Positions 45,311 to 57,817 are shown, numbered from the stretch's first letter. The stretch is DNA of 64,000 bases from Symsagittifera roscoffensis (GCF_963678635.1 NC_087069.1:17394660-17458659); one strand, 5' to 3'. Numbers and translations are program-made. Notes: generated by a model from the letters alone, not told the origin.

Positions 45311-46079
45311 ATATAAACGTTTGTATGTGGTAACGTCTCAATTTATATATTTTGTTTACTACAGGTGTTCACCAACAACGGTTAACCAACAATACGTGAT
45401 GTCTACCAGTCTCAATTCGATCTCAATTTCCATCTGACCAACTTCGTCACCAACTTCCATCTCACTTGCTGTAAGTCAATTCCGATCCCAATTCCTGTAA
45501 GTCAATTTCGATCCCGATTCTTGTGACCAAACTTCGATCCCGATTCCTGTAACAAAACTTCGATCCCGATTCCTGTAACCCAACTTCGATCCCAATTCCT
45601 GCCATCAGTCTCAATTCTTAGAAAATGAACAAATTGAATCACCTTATGAAGTAAACTCGCACTTAAATTATTCAGTTCATTTCAATCAAATAATTCAATT
45701 AAATTAATTAAGGTGTTTTCAGATATAATTTGATAAGGCAAAAATTTCGGGAATATTATTTTTGTTTTTGCAATTAACCACTTATTTTAGCTGTTATTGT
45801 TCAAGTTTTTTTATTCTTTTTATCTAAAACGGATTTAATCAATTTAGTTTTTCTTAAGAGATAATTTTTTTTCTATGAGCAAATTACACCAAATAGATAG
45901 TTCACTCTTTGTGAGCAACTTTGACGGGCCGGCATATTTTTCAGACCATAACACATACTGCATACATTAAAAAAAATACGGCAATTTACGGTTAATTTAA
46001 AGAAATCAAACAACAACAAACAGTCGTAAGAAGACAGTCATGAGAACAAACAGTATAAACAGTTCAAGTTGTTCACTCC

Positions 46080-47130
46080 AAGTCATAAAAAAATCCTGGG
46101 TGGACTCGGCTGTATTATGTTAAAATACTTCTTGGTAGTTAACCTCGATGGGATATGTACCACGGCATGCATTTATATGGCATCGGATTGTGTTCATGAG
46201 GAAATTTGTGTGTTCGTCGAACTTGAAAGATTTGATCAGAGTGTCTAGCTTACGTTCGTTTCTTGCTGGCAACAAATCTCATTTTCCCCCAGAACAGAAT
46301 CCCAAGATTGATGGCATCTAAAAATTTCTGAGGTTATAATGCCCCAAAATTTAGCAGCGCACTCTCTGGATGATAAACCAATGGCCTTTTTGGTAACTGG
46401 TGTAGCTGCAACCAATATGAAAGTTTGCCCCTTTTTTTCCTCATCAAGCCAACGCATCTTTTTATTGCTGAAAGTTTCGCAAAATTTTGGCAAATTGCGT
46501 GAGTATTATATCTCAGATTGCAGCTAAAATTGTTCTAAAAAGAAGCGCAAGAGAAAAAAAAATAAATCAGATTTGTTTTTGAAAAAAAAAAACGAAATTG
46601 AAATAAACAGCCACATACCAAAGAATCTTCTTCAGCAAGCTCCGCCGACACAGAAGGCACTCTCAGGGTGACATCCGCATTTTCGATGGAAATCATTCCA
46701 GCAAATGCTCGTTTCTTTGAATAATTGAATTTCAAATAATCAACACGATATTTTTCTCCGGCGCGCAAGATAGTCGATCCTACCTAAAATCACAAAATAG
46801 AATAGGGTGTGTCAATAGAAAACGGTAAAATTACCTAGCTGAAATCACAAAATACAATACGGTTTATAAATAGAATACGGTAAATGAAATACCGATGAAA
46901 ATAAGAATCAGTTGCATCTGGAAATGCAAGTTTCAGTATATCAGATGAAATCGATGATTATACAGAATATAAGGATAGTTCGATGTGATTAATTAGTACG
47001 TTAGTTACACATTTGATTAGTTACTAGATAATTTCACCTGTTTTACACCGTTGATGCATGGAGCAAGCTTCAAGTGAATGTCACTTTCTGGCAACTCAAA
47101 ATGATCAAGGCGACTGGAAAAATTGTTCCT
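46080..47130 (-). pseudogene. Gene X, module D (5' part deleted)
   Basis: Retains the 46619-46783 exon (AGEKYRVDYLKFNYSKKRAF, IENADVTLRVPS) with donor GTATGTGG, the exon end at 47038 with donor CAG|GTGAAATT, and the downstream MRWLDEEKKGQTFILVAAT segment. A deletion of about 975 bp relative to module B removes everything upstream of about 47160, including the shared intergenic region and the start of this gene. Confidence 0.5.
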
Positions 47131-47178
47131 GCGGTTTTTCCTCCTTGTTTGGTTTTTTTGGCCTTGGACTCAAAGTAA

Positions 47179-49449
47179 ATGTCCAATGCCGAAAACTCAT
47201 GTTCAGTGCTTTCCAGTTCGCCATCATCCTTTGCAGTGCCTTCTAATATCCCTGTGCCTCCGTCAACACTCGCAGCACCAGTGATGACATCAGTTGCTCC
47301 TCCGACACCGGTAACCCCTTTGCGAGCACCCCCGCGACCTTTCGCCTTGCCAATTCCGCCGACATATGGCCAACCACCTACCCCTCTGCGACATGTCAAT
47401 TCAGGCCCCTCAATCGTACATCAGTGCCAGCCTCAGCAGTATCAGCCATATCCAGCTTAGCTAGATTCCTACATGTCGGCATCACCGTATCCGAATTATC
47501 CATGGCCATCGGCTTTTCCCCACTATCGAGAAGTTGAAAGACAACCGCTTGACCATGAGAGACGAACCTACACTCCCACGCAACTACGAGCCCATGATCC
47601 CACGAAATTACAAGACCACATGAACGACGAGCCGACAGAAAGCCACACAAGGGATCATGCAGAGCCAGATAATGTAGGCGAAACTGTAGTTCGAAGAAAT
47701 AACTTCACATTACACAAGCCTGAAGGTTTTGGAAAACCAAATATTGAAACTAAATCATATTCAAGTTTAGCAACCTGGAAAAGCCTCCCGAGCCGAAAAC
47801 ACGATAGTAAACGAGACCCTCAAAGAAGTCATTTTACAAAATTTGCAGAAGTCGAATGACTGCGCCGATAAAAGAAACGGAACCTTGACCCACAAAGAAC
47901 GATTGAACTTGTTCAGGGCCATTGTCACGTTTGTTCACATGCACAGTGATGCTCGAGAAAATGATCATCAACAGCACGGTACATGCTGTCGTCCAGGGGG
48001 TTGTCAACATAGAGGAAAAAAATTAAGACGATACCGTGGAGCTGAGCATAGAACCAGCAACCTGCAAGTATCTTTTTAAATCTAAAACACTGATTTGATA
48101 AAAAAAAACACTGATGAATCGATTTGATGACTCAGTGTTATACTGTCAACTTCTCCTGTCTCCCACAGAATTCCACTCTAGCTAGTACAGGATATGAAAT
48201 TGTACTATACAGAAGCCAGACCCATTTAAAGAAGAGCAATATGATCTATGCTGTTCAGCGGGCTTTTTGGGACACAAAAAACATGGTTACGACTCAACTG
48301 TTTTTCGTCAATTTATTTGGGAACGCGGTGTTCCAGATTGATCCACTAGTTGATCAGTTCCAACGCCAGGTAGATCAATCAATATAAAGATTCTATGTCT
48401 TCCAAAGGGATTGATTTATCAAATATGAAACCGACGTGGAATCACTTGTTATAACTTCGTTTTTTATAGATTAGCATCAAAAAACTGGAACAGCCGAAGC
48501 GCTATCTCGCACGTAAGGTTGCAAAGCTTATGCCTTTATGTACCAGCCCTACCTTCATGACGGAAAAGCTGAAGAGGCAAGCTTCAGAAACTCACCAGAA
48601 ATTGGACGGATACAGCTACGAAGAAGTTCTGTTGGCAGTGCGATCCCGAAAAAATTGTCAACGTTAGGTTCGCCAGGTGCAGCGTACACAGATCTTTGTT
48701 CAGCAGATGACGACTACCCATGAGCTGTCAATTAAAATTGGAAACTTTTACTCAAAGCAGAAGTGGGCAAACCATGACCTGAAGAAGGTGGTCGACCATG
48801 TGGCGAAGCTGCTCAATGATGGATCAAGGAGAAGGTTTCAGCCGCTTGAGAAACACAAAAGCCTCAAGCATACCGCCAACGACATTGAGAGATTTTATAT
48901 GAGGCTCAGGAAGAGTTGCAGAGTCAAGCCTTGACCCAGAGCTGGGTCGGCATATGTGATGTGATATTTCGCGTCTTTGGAAGAGGTACTTTTTAATTTT
49001 AATAACTCGATTTCTTTTTTGAATCAGTAAATTTTGAATCAGTTCATTTTTCAATCAGTGATTTCTTTTTACTAGGTTTGTTTGCTTTATAATCGTTCAA
49101 GAAAGATGAAGTGTTGGTAGATTACCATGGCGATGCCAATCAGTACTGTCTTCAACCAGGAGTTCTAAGTGAATACGTATTACAAATTGCTGGTCCTCCT
49201 AGGCGATTGATCGACGCTTCAAATGAGGAGCGCCCGTTACGTAAATGGAACGTTTTCCTGGGTCGTTTAGTGAACCAAGCCACCCATAAGAAAAACGAGG
49301 CCAATATGAAGATGGTAGAATTTGTATTTTCCAGCATAGGTGAAAAAATAGTCATCCTAAAAGCCAGGAGAGACATTTCACCTTTCGAGCAACTGCGCTT
49401 TGACTATGGAGACAAAGTTGCTCAAGCGTTGTTTGACGACAGCAGTTAA
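47179..49449 (+). pseudogene. Proline-rich/SET-domain gene, module D
   Basis: ATG at 47179 lies only a few bases from the deletion scar, so the original promoter is gone. Exon 1 is Pro-rich with a TAG after QPYPA. The intron at 48064-48168 has a GC donor (CCT|GCAAGTATC) and acceptor TCCCACAG. Further introns are 48370-48469 and 48986-49075; the SET exon is 49076-49449. A CAA-to-TAA change near 49088 (GLFAL*SFKKDEV) breaks the SET domain itself, and a frameshift near 48855 changes the preceding exon. SET motifs otherwise match B: VDYHGDANQ, GRLVNQATHKKNEAN, LRFDYGD. This is the most damaged of the four copies. Confidence 0.75.
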
Positions 49450-50267
49450 ATGGATTTTGAGTACTCTACAATACTTTAAACTCGTTTCGTTCCGGGGAAG
49501 GTTTTATCAGTTTTCGAATCAATTTACAATTTATAAGAGTGCGTTTGTGTTCATGATTTTATATTCTAAACTTGCTCTAATTTTTGTTCACAAAATTACT
49601 AATTAAATTTTCCAATAAAAAACCCTGAATATATACAATTATGATCATTTATTAAGAAAATGAGAAATTAACGTTATTAAGAATGAATTAAAATTAAAAA
49701 GTGAATGGTCGAACCAAATTGAAAAATCAAAGTAGCCGTTTTCAATCAAATGTTTAAGATATAAAAGGGTATATCCACGAAATCAGCTAAGTAGTGGTTT
49801 AAGAATTGTTTGTGGATTCCATAGACAATGGTTAAGAATTTATTCGTAATTTTCGCATTCGTTGTTCTAGCTAGCCATTCTTCAAGCTGATTAGTGCTGG
49901 ATATCTCACTTACAGTCTGCGGAATCCGCGAACAGTTTGTGGAATCAATATAAATAAACTGTCGCGCTCTAATACAAATATATTAGTAAATAATACGTGA
50001 GATCATAAAAAATCCTTGTCGCCCGAAAATGGTACAGGGCGATTGATCGACGCTTCAAATTGATCGACTAAGAAATTGAGAAAATAACATGATTAACAAT
50101 GAATTACGAATGTCTTAATCTAAAGTAACATTAAAAAGTGAATGATCTACCAATGGTCAATATGAAACATACTTAGCACGTATCTAACTTAGTGCTAAAA
50201 TAGCTAAAAGTCTACAAACTCTACAAATCGCGAAATAAAGAAATTACGAAATAGAGATTTAATGAGT
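49450..50267. other. 3' flank of SET gene, module D
   Basis: AT-rich. AATAAA-type signal near 49613, GGAATCCGC words near 49919, and the SET-exon fragment GGCGATTGATCGACGCTTCAAAT near 50038. Confidence 0.45.
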
Positions 50268-51990
50268 TCAATGAGTTAAAATATATTCGGCGTCAAATTC
50301 TTCTAAAGCATGTTGTATGTCCTGATCTATCGTTGACGATATTTCACTCCCGGTATCTTGCTCTGCGACTATAATAGGTGATTTCCCTGTGCTAGACTTC
50401 CGCGATGTCTGAACGTACCACGAATTCGCGAGGGGAATGAGGAAATCAGAAGGTGACCAGCGCAAGAAAGCAGGCTGTCTGATTGTAGATCTGGGCTGGG
50501 TGGCAACATGATGCGTTTCGTCTGGTGTGCTGTCCAGAAATAATGGCTCTAGAGCGGATTCGAAGGATGATGGCCCAGGAAGACTGCTGTCTTGAGACGA
50601 TTTCTGAGGAGAATCCGGAATTACGATAGCTTCTGTCGACGAGTTTGTGGTCGTTTGTATGAGCGTCGGGTTTCCGCCAGTCAACTTCACACTGGTCGTC
50701 TTTTTCTGAGGGTTGGCTCTGGTTGACTTCTGGGGAGGCGATGATTTTTCTGGCTAAAATATGACCATTCTCCAAAATGACCGTGTCGTTCGCAGAATCA
50801 ACAATCGCCTCCTTAAATGGATTAAAATACAATTCTCCAATTCATTAAAAAAGGTTACTTCCAGCAGTGGCCAATTTCGCTAGAGTAGGCCGTTTCCGAT
50901 TTGAGATTGGGATTGGTGTTGCTCGACTTCCATGGCTAATCTTCGCCAGTGAGATGTCCGATTCTGTGGAGAAGGTTGGGTTTGCTCGACTTCCATGGAT
51001 AACCTTTGCCAGTGGGATGTCCGAGTCCGGGTCTGAGGAGAAGTCCATCACCCCGTCTTCATATCCGTCCTCTGCTCCATCGTGTAGCTCCCAACTTTTT
51101 GCCCGACGGTCTGATAAGATTGACTCTCCTTGATCTAAACGATTATCAATATATATCAGAAAGCGTCCAAAGGGCCAGCGAAATGTAAATTAATCTTTTA
51201 TCGTTAATGAAAGTTCCGGTATTTGCTCATATGCTCCGATCCCAACAAGGCCTTAAGGCTTTTACCGGCTTTTGAACATTGTTTGCAAGATTTGTTCGGG
51301 TGATATGTTTCCCTATAAATATGTGGCCACGAGAAAATTTAAGCCAGTAACTTCATGCCAAACTGGCCTGGATGAGACTTGTGTAACATCGAACTGAATG
51401 CGCCTCGGACCGCAGCTGGTATTAATATTTTGTTGTCCAAGAAAAGAAGATCATCTCTGGTGTGCAGGTCCTTCTCATAGTTTTTTTATGTAGAATCCAT
51501 GAATTTCCAGTGGGCGTCCTGTCTTCAGTGTTGTGATTAGATCCCATAAGATTTTGTCATCCTTGGTCATTATTTGAAGTAACTTCTTGGAGCGATTATT
51601 TTTTGGTATAATTGGGGAAGAAGGTAAAGATAAGTTAGCTTTGTAGCGTTTCAAAAAGTTAAAGTGGTAATTGTTAAGTAGGTCGTCTTTAAATTTCAAA
51701 CTAATATTGTGTTCCTCTGGTATGGGGACCGATCGTTTAGCAGACCAATCTGAACGAAGACTAAAAGTTCAAAAAATTTCGTTGATGAAGTTCTCGTGGT
51801 ATTCAATCTTTCTGGTAGCAAACTATTGATCAGCATTTTGAAAAATACTAGGGCCGAAAACGAAATGATTTTGTAGTTAAAAAGCGACGATGACTAAAGA
51901 GTCAGAAATTTTTGATAATGAAGTTCCCGTGGTATTCAATCTTTTTGGTAGCAAAGTATCGTTCAGCACTTTGAAATATAGTAGGGCCGG
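50268..51990 (-). pseudogene. Integrase-like gene, module D (single copy)
   Basis: The C-terminal frame at 50268-50690 is open for 140 codons here, including VIPDSPQKSSQDSSLPGPSS and the end AEYILTH. That is better preserved than in block L because the 18 bp deleted there are present. The S-D-x-x-L-A-K-I-x-H-G-S-R-A repeat lies at 50845-51051. The H2C2 region (51200-51480) is broken by a 16-bp insertion near 51246 (AACAAGGCCTTAAGGC) and an extra T near 51484. DDLLNNYHFNFLKRYKANL is at 51620-51690. As in the other copies there is no visible DDE core. Confidence 0.7.
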
Positions 51991-52364
51991 AACGAAATGG
52001 TTTTCTCGTCAAAAGCAATATTTGTAGTTAAAAAATTTGCAGCAATAATTCTTTGAGCTATCGATTCGAGTTTGACCTATCATATCGCTTGAATTACTCG
52101 TTCCCGACGGAGAAAGCTATTTAAAATTGAACTTACATCGACCGACGGTCGGTCTAATTTTATTCTATTCAAAACGGTATAAAATTTGCGAAGTCTATTT
52201 TTTTTTTCGACCGTGTTAGTTAATAGAAAATTGATCTGTAGAGCTGGAATCTAACATAAGGTTGAATGTCACTTTCTGTAGAGATTAACTGTGCAAGTTG
52301 ACATTGAACTTCGGCATAGGCTATGTTTTTGGCATTTGATCCCTATAAAAAGTTGACGTTAAAC

Positions 52365-54400
52365 CTTAATTTAATAGAATTAAGTTTGAATCTATGGCTG
52401 CTACTAATCAATTCGAATTTGCATTCTAGGGCGTTCACGAACTGATCCGTAATATGCTATATTTTTAAATTTAAAACTAAGATGAGTTATCACTGTTAAC
52501 TCAACCTAGAAAAAGTGGAATCAGTCCTTAAAATAACAGCTAATACATAACATTTCGTTTAGCCGAGTTAAGACAAAATCAAAAACATTGTTTAAAAAAA
52601 TTTTGTCCCTAGGCATTTTGTTAAATAACTATGCAATATAATAAAATTATTTGGTTTACAGTTTCAATTGGTTGCGTTAAGCCGCAAGCATGACTGTTTT
52701 TGACACGGCTACAAAGGTTTGCTGTGATATGTCAATAATTTTTTGTGGGAGGCGGATCAATAAGCAGAATGGTCTGAGAGCAGGGTGGGTCCAAAAATCT
52801 TATTTATGATATACATAGGAAAACTAAATTTAAAAAACAAAATGGCCGTTTTCAATCCAATTTGAAATTGTAAATGGGTATGTCCACGAATTTAGCTAAG
52901 TAATGATTTACGAATTGATTTTAATAGCTTCAAAATTGAATCCATGGCTGCTACGAATTAATTCGAATTGAACTTCTAGAGCGCTTCCGAAACAATTTGG
53001 GGTATGCCATAGTTTTAAATTTAAAACTACGATAAGTTGTCGCTGTTAATCCATCCTATAATGAAAATGGAATCAGTTCTTACAAAAACAACTAATACAC
53101 TAAGGTTTGTTTAGCCGAGTTAAACCAAAGTCAACAACATTGTTAAAAATTTTTTATCCCTAGGCATTTTGTTAATTAATTATGCAATTTAACTAATCAA
53201 ATTATTTGGTTTTACAGTTTCAATTGGTTGCGTTATGCCGCAAGCATGACTTTTTTTGACACAGCTACAAAGATTTGCTGGGATATGTCAAAAAATTTTG
53301 TGGGAGGCGGATCAATAAGCAGAATGGTCTGAGAGCAGAGTGGGTCCAAAAATCTTATTTATGATATACATAGGAAAACTAAATATAAAAAACAAAATGA
53401 CCGTTTTCAATCAAATTTGAAAATGTAAAAGGGTTTATCCACGAATTTAGTTAAGTATTGATTTACGAATTGATTTTAATAGCTTCAAAATTGAATCCAT
53501 GGCTTCTACGAATTAAGTCGAATTGACATTCTAGAGCGCTTCCGAAACAATTCGGGCTATGTCACAGTTTTAAACTTAAAACTACGATTAGTTGTCACTG
53601 TTAATCCATCATATAATGAAAATGGAATCAGTTCTTATAAAAACAGCTAATACATAAAAAATTTTTTAGCCGAGTTAAACCAAAATCAACAACAATGTTA
53701 AAAAAATTTTTATCCCTAGGCATTTTGTTAATTAATTATGCAAATTAACGAATCGAATTGTTTGGTTTGAAAGTTTCAATTGTGTGAGTTAAGCCGCAAG
53801 CTTGACTGTTTTTGACACGGCTACAAAGATTTGCTGGGATATGTCAAAAATTTTTGTGGGAGGCGGATCAATAAGCAGAATGGTCTGAGAGCAGAGTGGG
53901 TCCAAAAATCTTATTTATGATATACATAGGAAAACTAAATATAAAAAACAAAATGGCCGTTTTCAATCAAATTTGAAATTGTAAAAGGGTATATCCACGA
54001 ATTTAGCTAAGTAATGATTTACGAATTGATTTTAATAGCTTCAAAATTGAATCCATGGCTTCTACGAATTAATTCTAATTGACATTCTAGAGCGCTTTCG
54101 AAACAATTCGGGCTATGTCACAGTTTTAAATTTAAAACTACGATTAGTTGTCACTATTAATCCATCTTATAATGAAAATGAAATCAGTTCTTACAAAAAC
54201 AGCTAATACATAAAAATTTGTTTAGCCGAGTTAAACCAAAATCAACAACAATGTTAAAAATTTTTTTTATCCCTAGGCATTTTGTTAGATAATTATGCAA
54301 ATTAACGAATCGAATTGTTTGGTTTGAAAGTTTCAATTGTGTGAGTTAAGCCGCAAGCATGACTGTTTTTGACACGGCTACAAAGATTTTAAATTCTAAA
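52365..54400. repeat. 557-bp satellite array, block R
   Basis: GCCGCAAGC landmarks at 52681, 53237, 53793 and 54350 (periods 556, 556, 557). Same monomer family and same copy number as block L. Confidence 0.9.
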
Positions 54401-54613
54401 AGGGTATATCCACGAATTTAGTTGAGTAATAATTTAAGATTTGTTCATGGATTCCACAGACAATAGTTAAGTCTTTGTCGTTGTTCTAGCTATACTCATT
54501 GCTCAATGCTGCTGGATTATCAAATTACGAGTTTACAAATCAAAATGGCCATTTCATTCAGATCTTTAATTTTGTATTTAATTTCTAAAAAGGTATATCC
54601 AAGAATTTTTTTA

Positions 54614-55267
54614 AGTAATGATTTAAGATTTGTTCGTGGATTCCACAGACAATGGTTAAGCCTTTTTTCGTTATTTTCGCTTTCGTTGTTCTAGCTTGCC
54701 ATTGCTAAAAGCTGGTTATTGCTGGATATCTGACTTACAATCTGCGGAATACGCTAACAGTTTCTGGAATCAATAAAAAAACTGTCGCGCACTAATACAA
54801 AGCTTTTTTTACGTGAGATCATATGAAACAGCTACTCGGGTCCCCCTCACCTTTTCCAGAGGTGAAAATTAACCGGCATTGAGGGCCTTGCAGAAACCTA
54901 ACTTTAACCGCTAGTTTGACATTGCTCCATCTAAAGTGGTCGCTTGTCATTGACGTAAATAGCTGAAAAATTACTCCTAGGATGGATGTAGCTGGTAAGA
55001 TGTCGGATCAATAACTGAATCAGAGTAAAGATAGTCAACTAGATATTCTAGCTTCAAGAACTTGAAATCACTACAACCAAATTTACGGCACTGGATGGCA
55101 GCAGGTGACAGTTGTTTTTGCCAGCTCTTCTGTTTGGTTTTTGCCCAGTATCACTAGATTCCAAATCAGTTGTTGACTCGTTTTTAACTACTCGGTTTTG
55201 CAACCGTTCCTATCCAGTCATCGTTCCTTTGACCAAATCTTTGTCATCTTTCAGCAGAAGAAAGCAA
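54614..55267. other. Spacer between the block and the transposase-like gene
   Basis: The first about 200 bp repeat the GGATTCCACAGACAATGGTTAAG / GGAATACGCTAACAG words seen in the module flanks. The remainder has no supported frame; it could hold 3' untranslated sequence of the minus-strand gene to the right. Confidence 0.4.
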
Positions 55268-57200
55268 TTAGGTGTCTAGGAAACTCCCCGAAAAACGATT
55301 TGAGCATTGTCTTTGGTTAGGACAGTAGCTCCTAAATCTTGGATCCGTTTTATCTACCACAGCTTGTGATGTTAGATTAGGTTTTGCTTTTTTCCCCGCA
55401 ACTGCTGTCGCTGTATATCCGAAAGTTTTCAACACAAAAAATCGCAAACCAGAAAGCAGCAAACTAGATGGACGCTTCTCACCGACGGCAACGTTCGAAA
55501 ATTCTGGATTTTTGACATATTTGTAATTACGACGGGATAGGATTGGTTCCTCCCAAGATGTCTCTCACATTGTTTAGAAAAATACGTGTGCAATTGTCAG
55601 ATTTGATGAACTTGCAAAATGAAAAAAAAACATTTCGAGGTTATGCAATCTTCCTCCTCCTCGCATTGTCCTACTTTGAAAATCCTTGTTCGCATGGCGG
55701 TTGGATTTTTCGAGAGCTTCGCACAAATGTCCCAAGTGATTTCGTATAAAATTGCTCACCACAAGCTGTGGCATTAGGAGTAATTTTAGTTTGTAAGGAG
55801 TCGTTCCTTGTTCTCCAAAGGTAAGCACTGAAATTTGATAGTAGATTTCAGCCCACTTTTTGTACTCTATAGCGTTAAAATCACCTCTTGGTCTTAGTAA
55901 TTGCGTGCATTCATTCCAGTTCTTTCTCAAAATTTCACAGGCATCTTTAGTGGTGATGCACCGGAGGGATTTTCCAGGAACTTTTGAGACGAGACTCGGG
56001 TAGATGGCTTGTGGCACTTTTACAGACTTAACGTACGTATCTGTATCTTCTTTGGAACGAACAATAACTTCATTTTTCCATACTCCTTTAAAGAGATCTT
56101 CAATTTCCGTGCTAGTCTCTCTGTTTTCTTCCTTGGCAGCGACGACAGTCAGCGGCACACAGATTCCAGAAAGAGAGACTGCAACAACTTTGCCAGCTTT
56201 GTCTGTTCCTCCTATCGAGACAGTGGTGAAATGAACAAATGGCTTTTTGGCCCCCAGTCTGGTCAAATTTTCCTTAAAGCGCTGGAGGGCAAATTTTTTG
56301 TGAGGATGCATATCATCGATTATTTTTTCGGCAATTTTACGAAGATCTCTTTCCACTCATCGAGTAATCATGTGGGTGGCATCTGGACAAACGCATCGAA
56401 TGTCTTCGATGCTGACCAGTGACGTCTTGGATAATTTTTTTCGAAATGGCACATTGAATTCAGTTCTTTTACCAATCTCGGGCTTGCAAGTTAGTGGCAA
56501 AGTCTGTAGTGTCATTTGACACATACAGTGGGAGCCACGAGACTGTATCACATGACTGCTCATTAGAGACGCCAATAACCAGCAGCAGCAAAAATTGTGA
56601 ATCGCCACTATAGGTCAGCTTTGCTCCTAACTGTCTCAGGGAATTTGTGCGGCTGTACAACCAACCCGATTCTTGAGCGCCTGCTGTGGTGAGACCAACG
56701 TTCTGCTCCTTAGAGTATCTGCTGTCTTTTCCCCGGTACGCTGAATTTAATAATAAAAAAATCAAAGGGGTACGTACAACTATATATTCGAATTCTCAGT
56801 GTTTAAAGCCTTGGCTATGGGTTTCATTAACAATGATTAACTGTTTGCTCTTAAATTTCGCACTGGTTTTTGTCCGTACGCAGAAATAATTTGCGCTCTG
56901 CTCCATTTGACAAATATTATTTTTGGAAGATAATACTGCGTGGAGCCAAAGTGCCTAATTTAGTTTAAAAAAAAAAGTTAACCATACTGACTCTATATAA
57001 CTTATAAGCAATGCCGAGACTAATAATTATGAGAGATTTTTTTTATAATTATTGCTATTTTTTGTACAAGATTGTCAACTTTCAATGTAGTTCCATCGAC
57101 AATTTCTGAAACTAGTCTTTTCACTGTTCGATAATTGTTTGCCAATTCTTTTCCTGCTATTTTTTGAAAAATTTGGTGTCTACAAATTTTCGATCATTAT
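55268..57200 (-). pseudogene. Transposase-like gene, copy P (C-terminus intact, internal deletion)
   Basis: Minus strand, N- to C-terminus from right to left. An N-terminal segment (about 57190-57065) has KELANNYRTVKRLVSEIVDG. An exon starts at 56740 after acceptor AAATTCAG (YRGKDSRYSKEQ, then SCDTVSWLPLYVSNDTTDF). The large frame 55574-56356 has IIDDMHPHKKFALQRFKENL, IGGTDKAGKVVAVSLSGI, ITTKDACEILRKNW, EQGTTPYKLKLLLMPQL and CEALEKSNRHANKDF followed by MRGGG. The last segment ends at 55268. The order of a D-A-T-H-M box, a T-P-Y helix and an E-x-x-N, G-G-G end resembles the alpha-helical C-terminal part of several DDE-transposase-derived multicopy families. I cannot name the family. About 1 kb of middle exons present in copy Q is missing. 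Confidence 0.45.
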
Positions 57201-57590
57201 CTGATGCTATCGCACAGAGATTCCACAATTGTTGATCTATACTTTTCTCGATCATCGGAGAGTCCTTTTTCGTATCGGGCGAGTCGTTCATTTGTATGTC
57301 GTTTCGTACGCGTCGGTACGATTGCAGAACTTTTCGTCAGTAATTGGGATTTTATCAGTATTTGGGATTTAGCAGAACTGCACTGAACTATAATCACTAT
57401 TTGGGATTGTGCAGAACGGCAACGAACTATAATCAGTATTTGGGATTTTAAAATGGGGGTAGTTAACAGGGTTCAAAATTCGTGGGGGCGATTTAGGGGG
57501 ACATATCTTTATAGGGTGATACTCCCCGGGTTGCGCCTTATGATGTTCATCCCTGGTTGCTTCAAAGGTACCGCAGAGGGCAGAAAAAAA

Positions 57591-57620
57591 CAAGATCCAA
57601 AACCGCGGTTTTGGATCTTG
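57591..57620. repeat. Perfect 30-bp palindrome centred on CCGCGG
   Basis: CAAGATCCAAAACCG followed immediately by its reverse complement. A second copy at 63019-63042 is a perfect 24-mer. A related AAAAACCGCGGTTGAC lies about 110 bp downstream of each. It sits in the spacer between the divergent transposase-like and zinc-finger genes, where an operator or a transposon-end cruciform would be plausible. Confidence 0.8.
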
Positions 57621-57817
57621 CTATTTTCTTCCCTTTATGGTAACTTGTAACGAATAAACCATCGAGAATTTTAATTTAATTTATTATTTCTTGAGAATAG
57701 ATTTTTTAGTATTCAAAAACCGCGGTTGACCCTATCAATTTTTAAAAATTTTTTCAGATCTGATTTGGTTTTATTTTCGATTTGATTTCCTTTTTTCATT
57801 ACCAATCAACGCGATAT

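Larger units (their letters stand above)
36310..54613. repeat. Right copy of the large direct duplication (block R)
   Basis: Colinear with 13805-34285 at an initial offset of 22,505 bp. Order: LINE fragments, module C (38.7-44.88 kb), module D (44.88-52 kb), 557-bp satellite. Module C is closest to A (both lack the 103-bp intron and about 130 bp of flanking exon), and D is closest to B (both retain it). That shows modules diverged before the block duplicated. Confidence 0.9.
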
